Shown in pieces: positions 56,879-64,000 of a stretch of DNA of 64,000 nucleotides. Position 1 is the stretch's first letter. Every line of letters begins with the position of its first letter. Below the pieces are notes generated by a model that saw nothing but the letters and a program-made list of their open reading frames with translations, made no database searches and was not told where the DNA came from. The stretch comes from Modestobacter marinus. GTDB lineage: Bacteria; Actinomycetota; Actinomycetes; Mycobacteriales; Geodermatophilaceae. A program made the translations under genes and the position numbers. The stretch spans positions 1,302,001-1,366,000 of the forward strand of contig NZ_JAAMPA010000001.1 in the NCBI RefSeq assembly GCF_011758655.1. The letters are read 5' to 3'.

Positions 56879-57883
56879 TCAGCTGGTGATCGGCCCCTCG
56901 GCCGCGGCGCGGGCGAGCAACCGGCCGAGGACGTCGCCGAGGCCGTACCCGGCGGCCTCGACCGCCATCGGGAACATCGACGTCTCCGTCAGGCCCGGGG
57001 AGACGTTCACCTCGAGGAACTGCACGGTGCCGTCAGGGGTGACGATCGCGTCCGTGCGGGACAGGCCCGCCAGGCCGAGCACCTCGTGCACCCGCAGCGC
57101 CACCTCCGCCGCACGGGCGGCGACCTCGTCGGAGACCCGCGCCGGCGAGTGGTACTCGGTCATCCCGGGGGTGTACCGGGAGGTGTAGTCGAAGACGCCG
57201 GACTCCGGGGCGATCTCCACCGCCGGCAGTGCCTCCGGGCCGTTCCCGAGGTCGATCACCGACAGGGCCAGCTCCACCCCGTCGACGAACCGCTCCACCA
57301 TCACCGTGTCGCCGTAGGCGAAGCAGCTGACCATCGCGGCCGGCAGGTCCTCGACCCGGCTGACCTTCTGCACACCGAGCGAGGAGCCACCCGACGCGGG
57401 CTTCACCATGAGCGGCAGCCCGAGCCGGGCCACGATCAGGTCCAGCACGGCGCCGGCGCCCAGCTCCCGGAAGGTGCTGTGCGGCAGCGCGACCCAGTCC
57501 GGCGTGGAGATCCCGGCGGTGCGGACGACCGACTTGGCGGCCGGCTTGTCCCATGCGAGCCGGCAGGCCGCGGCCGGGGAGCCGACGTAGGGCACGCCGG
57601 CCAGGTCCAGCACCGCCCGCAGCGCGCCGTCCTCGCCGGTGGCGCCGTGCAGCGCGATGAACACCGCGTCGGCCGGCGAGGCCGCCAGGCCGGGCAGCAG
57701 CTCGGCGTCGGCGTCGTGCATCTCCGCCTCCACGCCGGCCCGGGTCAGCGCCGCGACCACCTGCCCGCCGGAGTTGATGCTGACCTCACGCTCGAAGGTG
57801 AGCCCACCGGCGAGCACCAGGGCCCGCAGCGGCGTGGTGGAGGTGCCGGATGCCGCCACCGGGGCGGCCGCCTGGTCGGTCAT
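56879..57883 (-). CDS. ddl: D-alanine-D-alanine ligase family protein (ATP-grasp)
   Basis: A 334-residue ATP-grasp enzyme. It shows LAGGLTFEREVSINSGGQVVAAL, FIALHGATGEDGALRAVLD, PLMVKPASGGSSLGVQKV, SGVFDYTSRYTPG and FLEVNVSPGLTETSMFP. It probably joins D-Ala for the peptidoglycan stem. The gene next to parB in several actinomycetes is of this type, and a second Ddl elsewhere is common, so whether it is the main ligase is uncertain. Its start overlaps the aminotransferase stop (ATGA). Confidence 0.85.
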   Translation of the reverse strand: MTDQAAAPVAASGTSTTPLRALVLAGGLTFEREVSINSGGQVVAALTRAGVEAEMHDADAELLPGLAASPADAVFIALHGATGEDGALRAVLDLAGVPYVGSPAAACRLAWDKPAAKSVVRTAGISTPDWVALPHSTFRELGAGAVLDLIVARLGLPLMVKPASGGSSLGVQKVSRVEDLPAAMVSCFAYGDTVMVERFVDGVELALSVIDLGNGPEALPAVEIAPESGVFDYTSRYTPGMTEYHSPARVSDEVAARAAEVALRVHEVLGLAGLSRTDAIVTPDGTVQFLEVNVSPGLTETSMFPMAVEAAGYGLGDVLGRLLARAAAEGPITS

Positions 57884-59322
57884 GGCTGACGGTCCTCGCT
57901 CTGGTCGCTGTTCGCCGGCCCGATGACCGGCGGCGGGGCCGGCCGGCTGCTCTCCGGCCGGGCCGTGGCCGCGCTCACCGCGCGGAAGGTCCCGGTGTCG
58001 ACGGCGTCGAAGGTGGAGTGCAGGTCCAGCTCGGCCTCGATGACCCGGGCGAGCCGGCGCACCCCCTCCCGGATCTGGTGGGGCTCGGGGTAGCAGTAGG
58101 ACAGCCGCATGTGCTCCCGGCCGCCACCGTCGGCGTAGAAGCCGATCCCGGGCACGTAGGCGACGTGGGCGGCGACGGCGCGTGGCTGCATGAGCTTGGC
58201 GTCCAGGCCGTGCGGGAGCTTCAGCCAGACGTAGAACCCGCCCTCGGGCTTGGTCCAGGTGGTGCCCGGCGGCATGAGTGCGGTGAGCGACTCCAGGGTG
58301 GCGTCGCGGCGCTCGCGGTAGAGCTCGGTGAAGACCTTGATCTGCTCGCGCCAGGGCTGGGTGTCCAGGTACCGGGCGACCGCGTACTGGGTGAGCGAGG
58401 GCGGGCAGAGCACCTGCGCCTCGGTGGCCAGCACCAGCTTCTCCCGCACGGCCAGCGGGGCGAGCACCCAGCCCACGCGCAGGCCCGGGGAGAAGGTCTT
58501 GGAGAACGAGCCGAGGTAGACGACCCGGTCGGCGTTGCGGGCGCGCAGGGCGCGCATCGGCTCCTTGTCGAAGCCGAGCAGGCCGTAGGGGTTGTCCTCG
58601 ATGACCAGCAGGTCGTACTGCTCGGCGATCGCGACGATCGCCTCGCGGCGGGCCTCGGTCAGCGTGACGCCGGCGGGGTTGTGGAAGTTGGGCACCGTGT
58701 AGAGGAACTTCACCCGGTCACCGCGGGCCCTGCACTCCAGCAGGGCCTCCTCCAGCGCCTCGGGGATCAGCCCGTCGTCGTCCATCGCGACGTGCCGGAC
58801 CCGGGCCTGGGCGGCCTGGAAGACGCCGAGGGCCCCGACGTAGGACGGCGCCTCGGCGAGGATGACGTCACCGGGGTCGACGAACACCCGGGTGACGAGG
58901 TCGAGGCCCTGCTGCGAGCCGACGGTGACGACCACCTCGCTGGGCGAGGCGTCGGTGATGCCCTCCAGGGCCATGACGTCGCAGATCCGCTCCCGCAGCC
59001 GGGGATCGCCCTGGCCGGAGCCGTACTGCAGCGTCTGGGCGCCCATGCCCGACACCAGCTCGCCGATCATCGACCCGACCGCGTCCAGCGGCAGCGCGGT
59101 GACCGCGGGCATGCCACCGGCGAGCGAGACGACCTCGGGCCGGCTGACCACGGAGAACAGTGCCCGGATCTCCGAGCTCTTCATGCCGTGGGTGCGTGCT
59201 GCGTACCGGTCGGCCAGGGGGTCCAGCCGCGGGTGCCGCGGGGAGACGTGCGGGGACGCACCGCTGGAGTGCGCCCCGCCCTGACCGGTTCCGACCGAGG
59301 GGTCGGGCACAGGAGGGGTCAC
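57880..59322 (-). CDS. PLP-dependent aminotransferase, class I/II
   Basis: A 480-residue protein. MKSSEIRALFSVVSRPEVVSLAGGMP, YGSGQGDPRLRERI, VGSQQGLDLVTRVF, NFHNPAGVTL and the PLP lysine in LGSFSKTFSPGLRVGW mark the 2-aminoadipate aminotransferase-like group. There is no GntR domain. About 45 extra residues precede the conserved part, so the true start may be downstream of the GTG at 59322. Coupled to ddl. The substrate amino acid is not known. Confidence 0.85.
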   Translation of the reverse strand: MTPPVPDPSVGTGQGGAHSSGASPHVSPRHPRLDPLADRYAARTHGMKSSEIRALFSVVSRPEVVSLAGGMPAVTALPLDAVGSMIGELVSGMGAQTLQYGSGQGDPRLRERICDVMALEGITDASPSEVVVTVGSQQGLDLVTRVFVDPGDVILAEAPSYVGALGVFQAAQARVRHVAMDDDGLIPEALEEALLECRARGDRVKFLYTVPNFHNPAGVTLTEARREAIVAIAEQYDLLVIEDNPYGLLGFDKEPMRALRARNADRVVYLGSFSKTFSPGLRVGWVLAPLAVREKLVLATEAQVLCPPSLTQYAVARYLDTQPWREQIKVFTELYRERRDATLESLTALMPPGTTWTKPEGGFYVWLKLPHGLDAKLMQPRAVAAHVAYVPGIGFYADGGGREHMRLSYCYPEPHQIREGVRRLARVIEAELDLHSTFDAVDTGTFRAVSAATARPESSRPAPPPVIGPANSDQSEDRQP

Positions 59323-59449
59323 CTGTCGGAGTCTAGGCGGCCCACCCCGCAGTCGGACCGGTCCGTCCGAGCGAGCCGTGTCGACTCTCCCGCGCGCGCC
59401 CGACCGGCGCGTGCGAGGAGTGGGGGCGAAAGGGGCTTACCCGACGTCC

Positions 59450-60583
59450 TCAGCTGCTGCGGGCGGGCAGCAGGAACGTGCCGGTGGCCGGGTCGGCGTC
59501 GGCGGGCAGGAACAGCCGCTGGACGGCGGCGACGACCGCCTGGGCGACGGTGCTGCGCAGCCGGGCGTCCAGCAGCAGCAGCCGGTCGACCGGGTGGGAG
59601 AGGTAGCCGCAGTCGACCCGGACGGCGGGCATCCGCGTCATCCGCAGGATGTCCCAGGTCTTGGGGTGGGAACCGCAGTCGAGCATGCCGGTGCGGGCGA
59701 TGACCTCGCGGCGCACCAGGTTGGCGAACTCCTCGCCGACCGTGGAGCTCGCCCCGGACCCGGTCCCGTAGTAGTAGCTGGCGACCCCGCGGGCGTGCGC
59801 CGACCCGTGGGCCTCCATGTGCAGGGAGAGGAAGAGGTCGGCGCGCGCCTGGTTGGCGAAGGCGGTGCGGTCGGCCGCGGTCGCGTCCACCGTACGGCCG
59901 CGGGTCAGGTAGACCGTGGCGCCCGCGGCGGCCAGCCGCCCCTCGATCCGGGAGGCGAGGTCGAAGACCAGGTCGGCCTCGGTGGTCTCCCCGGCGGTGT
60001 ACCCGCTGTCCGCTCCCCCGTGGCCCGGGTCGATGACGATGACCCGGCCGATGAGGTGGGGCCCGGAGTCGACCAGCGAGGCGCTCTGCCGCAGCAGCTG
60101 CGGCCGGCCACCGGTGACCCGGCGGCCCAGCTGCTTGAGCGCGCGCAGCGTGGCCGGACCGCACGTTCCGTCGGCGGTGAGCCCGTAGTCGCGCTGGAAG
60201 GCCCGCAGACCCAGCTCCGTGTCGGCACCCAGCATGCCGTCGGCCCGGCCGGCGTCGTAACCGAGCTCCAGCAGCAGCTCCTGGAGCCGGCGGACGTCGT
60301 CACCGCGGGTCGGCCGTTCGGGGTCGAACCGCAGCAGCCGGTCGCCGAGGGACCAGCGCGCCTCGTGCAGTGCCCGGTAGGTCTCGTCACCCACCCGGCC
60401 GTCGACGGAGAGGCCGCGGACCTGCTGGAAGTGCCGGACGGCGAGCTCGGTGGCCGCGTCGTAGCCGGCGTCGTCCGGACCCTCGGGTCGCTCCGGCTCG
60501 TCGGTCAGCAGGCCGAGGGAACGGAGCACGGCCTGCACCTCCGCCACGGCGGGACCGGTGCTGCCGGGTCGCAGGACGTCCAT
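59450..60583 (-). CDS. cwlM: CwlM-type N-acetylmuramoyl-L-alanine amidase homologue
   Basis: A 377-residue protein without a signal peptide. Two peptidoglycan-binding repeats (about 1-75 and 85-150) precede an amidase_3 domain (about 175-365) with VIDPGHGGADSGYTAGETTEADLVF, SLHMEAHG and VDCGYLSHP. In active amidases the last motif has Glu where Asp is found here. In mycobacteria the cytosolic CwlM is a PknB substrate that activates MurA rather than a hydrolase; a similar role is inferred. The ATG at 60583 was chosen. Located between trxA and parAB as in M. tuberculosis. Confidence 0.88.
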   Translation of the reverse strand: MDVLRPGSTGPAVAEVQAVLRSLGLLTDEPERPEGPDDAGYDAATELAVRHFQQVRGLSVDGRVGDETYRALHEARWSLGDRLLRFDPERPTRGDDVRRLQELLLELGYDAGRADGMLGADTELGLRAFQRDYGLTADGTCGPATLRALKQLGRRVTGGRPQLLRQSASLVDSGPHLIGRVIVIDPGHGGADSGYTAGETTEADLVFDLASRIEGRLAAAGATVYLTRGRTVDATAADRTAFANQARADLFLSLHMEAHGSAHARGVASYYYGTGSGASSTVGEEFANLVRREVIARTGMLDCGSHPKTWDILRMTRMPAVRVDCGYLSHPVDRLLLLDARLRSTVAQAVVAAVQRLFLPADADPATGTFLLPARSS

Positions 60584-60718
60584 GCGCAGGTCGTCGCTCC
60601 TCGCTCGGGTCGGGACGGCCGGTGGGGACCGTTGCAGACGATTGTGGCGGGTGTGCACGACCGGACGGTGCACCGGGTGACCCGGCACCCCTGTCCGGGT
60701 GACGGTCGTGGGAACGGG

Positions 60719-60755
60719 CGAGGCCCGCCGGTCCGGGGGGACGGGCGGGCCTCAC
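60719..60755 (-). terminator. trxA terminator
   Basis: A stem GAGGCCCGCC with GGGCGGGCCTC around a GC-rich loop lies about 65 bases after the trxA stop on the minus strand. Confidence 0.55.
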
Positions 60756-60820
60756 CATGCGATCCGCGTCTCAGCGCAGCGGCTGCGACGTCCCGTCGGC
60801 CGGTGGCCGGCCCGACGGGA

Positions 60821-61150
60821 TCAGAGGTAGTCGGACAGGTCCGACAGGATGGCGCCCTTGGGCTTGGCGCCGATGATGCTCTTGACCGGCTTGCCGCCCT
60901 GGAACACGGTCATGGTCGGGATCGACATGACCTGGTAGTCGCGGGCGATCTGCGGGTTCTCGTCGATGTTGAGCTTCGCGATCGTGAGCTTGTCGGCGTG
61001 CTCGGCCGCGATCTCCTCCAGCACGGGGGCGACCATCTTGCACGGCCCGCACCACTCGGCCCAGAAGTCGACCAGCACGGGCTTGTCGCTGCCCAGGACG
61101 TCACTGGCGAAGCTGGCGTCGGTGACGGTCACGGTGTTCTTGCCTGCCAT
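60821..61150 (-). CDS. trxA: thioredoxin
   Basis: A 109-residue thioredoxin with the active site WCGPCK (C34, C37), the cis-Pro in SIPTMTVFQGG, and FWAEW. It reduces protein disulfides using electrons from the reductase encoded 41 bases upstream. AAGGAGCAGCACC precedes the ATG. Confidence 0.97.
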   Translation of the reverse strand: MAGKNTVTVTDASFASDVLGSDKPVLVDFWAEWCGPCKMVAPVLEEIAAEHADKLTIAKLNIDENPQIARDYQVMSIPTMTVFQGGKPVKSIIGAKPKGAILSDLSDYL

Positions 61151-61191
61151 GGTGCTGCTCCTTGCTCTGAGGGGACTGTGCAGTCTGTGGT

Positions 61192-62199
61192 TCAGCGCTC
61201 GTCGAAGGTCTCGGCGAGCCAGCGCTCGGCGTCGATGGCCGCGGCGGCGCCGGTGCCGGCCGAGGTGATCGCCTGCCGGTAGATGTGGTCGACGACGTCG
61301 CCGCAGGCGAACACGCCGTCGATGGAGGTGCGGGTGGTCGGGTGGTCGACGACCACGTACCCCTCGTCGTCCAGCTTCAACTGCCCGACGAAGAGCTCGG
61401 TGCGCGGGTCGTGGCCGATGGCCACGAACAGGCCGCTGACCGGCATCTTCTCGGTCGACCCGGTCGCGACGTCGGTCAGCTCGACGGCCTCCACCGTGCT
61501 GTCGCCGTGCACGTCGGTGACCTGCTTGCCCAGCGCCCAGCGGATCTTGGCGTTGTCCTGCGCGCGCTTCTGCATGATCTTCGACGCGCGGAGCTCCTCG
61601 CGGCGGTGCACCACGGTCACCGACTTGGCGAAGCGGGTGAGGAAGGTGGCCTCCTCCATCGCCGAGTCGCCGCCGCCGACGACCACGATGTCCTGGTCGC
61701 GGAAGAAGAAGCCGTCGCAGGTGGCGCAGGCGGAGACGCCGCGGCCGAGGAGCCGCTGCTCGTTGTCCAGCCCGAGGTAGCGGTACTTGGAGCCGGTGGC
61801 GACGATCACCGCGTGGGCGCGGTGCACCTCATCGCCGACCTTGACGATCTTCGGGTCGACGGTGAGGTCGACCTCGCTGACGTCCCGGGCGACCAGCTCG
61901 GCGCCGAAGCGCTCGGCCTGGGTGCGCATGTCGTCCATGAGCTGGGGGCCCTGGATGCCCTCGGGGAAGCCGGGGAAGTTCTCGACCTCGGTGGTCGTCA
62001 TCAGCGCACCGCCGAACTGCGACCCCTCGAACACCAGGGGGTGCAGGTTCGCGCGGGCGGCGTACGTGGCAGCGGTGTACCCGGCGGGGCCGGACCCGAT
62101 GATGATCAGGTCGCGGATCCCGTCGTGCTCCGCCGGGGGGATGGCGGGCGGGCCGTCGGTCGAGACCGCGGGACCGGGCGTCGGCTGGTTCGTCGTCAC
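61192..62199 (-). CDS. trxB: thioredoxin reductase
   Basis: A 335-residue FAD/NADPH enzyme. It shows [20 protein letters not shown], the redox motif [26 protein letters not shown] and the C-terminal [11 protein letters not shown]. It passes electrons from NADPH to thioredoxin. Two GTG starts are possible (62208 and 62199); 62199 matches the usual MTTN opening, but neither has a clear ribosome site. Confidence 0.95.
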   Translation of the reverse strand: MTTNQPTPGPAVSTDGPPAIPPAEHDGIRDLIIIGSGPAGYTAATYAARANLHPLVFEGSQFGGALMTTTEVENFPGFPEGIQGPQLMDDMRTQAERFGAELVARDVSEVDLTVDPKIVKVGDEVHRAHAVIVATGSKYRYLGLDNEQRLLGRGVSACATCDGFFFRDQDIVVVGGGDSAMEEATFLTRFAKSVTVVHRREELRASKIMQKRAQDNAKIRWALGKQVTDVHGDSTVEAVELTDVATGSTEKMPVSGLFVAIGHDPRTELFVGQLKLDDEGYVVVDHPTTRTSIDGVFACGDVVDHIYRQAITSAGTGAAAAIDAERWLAETFDER

Positions 62200-62272
62200 G
62201 GGGCGCACAACGGCCAGCCTAGGACGCGCATTCCCGGCGGACCGGTGCCGTCCCTCCCCCCGGGGGGCGTCC

Positions 62273-63922
62273 TCAGCCGGCAGGGAGGACGGCCACCTCG
62301 GCCAGGTCGCCGCTGTAGCCCTCGTCGACGGGGACCAGGGAGGTCAGCCACACCAGCACGTAGCGGCTGGTCGCCGGCTCGGCGAAGGACAGCAGGTCCT
62401 CGCCGGTCAGCTCCGCGGAGGCGGCGACGTCGAAGGACTCCAGACCGGCCTCCGGTGACCCCCCGGTGCGCACCTCGACGGTCTCCCCGGGCCGGGTCGT
62501 CCGCAGGGAGACACCGCTCACCGCCTGCTCGCTGCCCAGGTCGTACAGGACGCCGACCCCGGGCTTCAGGTTGCCGAAGTCGGGCGTGCCCCGGTAGTTC
62601 AGCGTCGACCACGCCGTGCCCGGGTCGCCGTCGAAGGTCAGCGGGACGTCGCCGTCGTTCTCGGGTTCGCCGTCGCCGAACGGGTCGAAGACCGTGGCGC
62701 CGGTGATCGGCAGCGGTGCACCGGCGGCCGGCGGGGCCGGTGCGGCGGGGTCGGGGGCGGGATCGGCGGAGACGCTCGTGTCGGGGGTCAGCCGGGTCGG
62801 GCCGCTCTCGACGCTGCCGGCCACCGAGAGCACGTTCGTGCCGAACCACCAGCCGATGACCACGACCAGCGCCAGCGCCAGCACCGGCAGACCGATCACG
62901 GCCAGCCGCCGCCGGGCCGACGGCTCCGGCTCGCGCTCGACGACGCCGTCGTCGTCGTCCTCGGCCACGAAGGTCTCGCCGAGGACGAGGTCGTCCTCGG
63001 CGTCGTCCCGGTACCCCGTGGACCCGGCGGACAGCGGGCGGGACGGCGCCGCTCCGGGGACCGGCGGCAGGGTGCTGCGCACCAGCCGGACCGGCTGGTC
63101 CTCGTCGCCGTCGTCCTCGACGTCGGTCAGGTCGCGCCGGTCCCGCAGCCGGCGCACCCAGCCGCTGTCGGTGATCCCGTCGGGCCGGGCGCTCTCCTGC
63201 GGGCCGGTACGCGGACGCTCGACGAGCAGCGAGACCATCGTGGTCACGCTCGACAGCCCGGTGGCCGGGTCGCTGGAGCGTGCCCGCCGCACCAGGGCGG
63301 CGAGGTCGGGTGAGGAGATCTCGGCGGGCTGGCTGCCGGGCAGGCCGGTCAGGCACAGCTCCAGCAGCGCCCCGAGCGCGGTGATGTCGCCCTTCTCGGT
63401 GCCGCTGGCCGCCGGCACCGACAGCAGGCCGACCAGGCCGCCCGGACGCAGCACGACGTGCTCGGGCGTGAGGCCGCCGACGGCGAGGCCCACCCGGTGG
63501 GCCTCCGCGACCCCCTCGGCCAGCCGGCGGACCACCGCGCGCGCCTCGCGCTCGGACAGCGGGCCCTCGGCGGCCAGCCGGTCGGAGAGCCGGATGCCCT
63601 CGATCCACTCGTTGACGACGTAGGCGGCCCCACCGGGCTCGCTGCGTCCGGTGCCCTCGGCGGCGTCGTAGACCATCGCCAGCGCGGGGGTGGCCAGCCC
63701 GCCGGCGGTCAGTGCGCGGTTGATCCACTCGCGCGCGGCCGGGCCGCCGGGGGTGTGCACCCGCAGCGCCACGTCGCGGTTGAGCACCCGGTCACGGGCG
63801 CGCCAGGAACGGATGACGCCGGTGGGCGTCTCCTCGTCGGGCGCCACCTGGTCCAGCGGGCGGTAGCGATCGGGCAGGCCGGTTGTCGTCGACGTCACGG
63901 ACGCTGCCGACCCCCTGCTCAC
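62273..63922 (-). CDS. MurJ-associated pseudokinase with outer carbohydrate-binding-like domain
   Basis: A 549-residue protein. The N-terminal kinase-like domain (about 15-235) lacks key residues: the VAIK Lys is replaced (DVALRV), the HRD region reads GLTPEHVVL, and no DFG is found. So it is a pseudokinase. A disordered acidic stretch, one membrane helix (about 331-355), a Pro/Ala linker and a beta-rich outer domain (about 400-545, discoidin-like: [19 protein letters not shown]) follow. In M. tuberculosis the same parts are fused to the lipid II flippase MurJ, and phosphorylation recruits FhaA. Here it is separate, with murJ probably just outside the window. Confidence 0.85.
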   Translation of the reverse strand: MSRGSAASVTSTTTGLPDRYRPLDQVAPDEETPTGVIRSWRARDRVLNRDVALRVHTPGGPAAREWINRALTAGGLATPALAMVYDAAEGTGRSEPGGAAYVVNEWIEGIRLSDRLAAEGPLSEREARAVVRRLAEGVAEAHRVGLAVGGLTPEHVVLRPGGLVGLLSVPAASGTEKGDITALGALLELCLTGLPGSQPAEISSPDLAALVRRARSSDPATGLSSVTTMVSLLVERPRTGPQESARPDGITDSGWVRRLRDRRDLTDVEDDGDEDQPVRLVRSTLPPVPGAAPSRPLSAGSTGYRDDAEDDLVLGETFVAEDDDDGVVEREPEPSARRRLAVIGLPVLALALVVVIGWWFGTNVLSVAGSVESGPTRLTPDTSVSADPAPDPAAPAPPAAGAPLPITGATVFDPFGDGEPENDGDVPLTFDGDPGTAWSTLNYRGTPDFGNLKPGVGVLYDLGSEQAVSGVSLRTTRPGETVEVRTGGSPEAGLESFDVAASAELTGEDLLSFAEPATSRYVLVWLTSLVPVDEGYSGDLAEVAVLPAG

Positions 63923-64000
63923 TCACCGCCGGGGACGGCGCCCCCGGTTCCGGTCGCTCGGCCGCCGGTCACCGTGAGCGCCCGAGACGAGCCCGGACCC
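63919..64000 (-). CDS. possible 3' end of the upstream gene, perhaps murJ (partial)
   Basis: Two minus-strand frames stay open from the window edge. One ends with TGA overlapping the pseudokinase GTG start (GTGA). The other ends with TGA directly before it and has a basic C-terminus (DRNRGRRPRR). By the mycobacterial parallel the upstream gene should be murJ, but fewer than 30 codons are visible, so this cannot be confirmed. Confidence 0.3.
   Translation of the reverse strand, partial: GPGSSRALTVTGGRATGTGGAVPGGE

Overview
The window is a high-GC (well above 70% by eye) stretch of an actinomycete chromosome spanning the replication origin. Gene order matches the dnaA region of Mycobacterium and Streptomyces: dnaA-dnaN-gnd-recF-dciA, gyrB-gyrA-DUF3566, tRNA-Ile, tRNA-Ala, DLW-39 peptide, ppiA, PH-domain protein, crgA, DUF881, pabA/trpG, then pknB-pknA-pbpA-rodA-pstP-fhaB-fhaA and tRNA-Leu on one side; rpmH-rnpA-yidD-yidC-khpB-rsmG-parA-parB, then ddl, an aminotransferase, a CwlM-type amidase, trxA, trxB and a MurJ-associated pseudokinase on the other. 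A member of the Geodermatophilaceae or a close relative is my guess; that is inference, not shown by the sequence.

Layout. 1-12.4 kb is accessory and metabolic: an EAL-DICT-LOV protein, a GAF protein, a GntR regulator divergent from phosphofructokinase, a metallophosphoesterase/CYTH-CHAD pair, an EEP-family protein, and an epimerase-MOSC-S4 operon. 12.4-16.7 kb holds a DUF1707 protein and a persulfide-response cassette (CstR-like repressor with an operator, three rhodanese-type proteins including a CstB-like persulfide dioxygenase fusion, and a TauE transporter). 16.8-28.4 kb is the Ser/Thr phosphorylation and cell-wall elongation/division cluster. 28.4-29.2 kb is a gene-free stretch rich in DnaA-box-like words. 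29.2-38.8 kb holds thiolase, rhomboid, cyclophilin, tRNAs and gyrase. 39.2-43.6 kb holds an amino-acid permease, an ABC exporter and an unknown protein between gyrB and dciA. 43.6-51 kb is recF-gnd-dnaN-oriC-dnaA. 51-56.8 kb is the rpmH to parB run, and 56.9-64 kb is cell-wall and thioredoxin genes read leftward.

How the parts work together. DnaA, DnaN, RecF, DciA and gyrase form the replication block around oriC (47.7-48.4 kb). ParA, ParB and four parS-like palindromes (12.3, 40.7 and two at 54.5 kb) form the segregation system. PknA/PknB/PstP/FhaA/FhaB and the pseudokinase at the right end form the phospho-signalling circuit that, in mycobacteria, controls RodA/PbpA, CwlM and MurJ, whose homologues are all here or expected just outside.

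The items most worth a second look are the complete EAL-DICT-LOV photoreceptor candidate, the rhomboid gene that seems to start at a CTG overlapping the ppiA stop, the sqr-less cst-type cassette, the DnaA-box-like cluster 19 kb from oriC, the 38-bp perfect palindrome between gnd and recF, and the repeat-built linker in DnaA.
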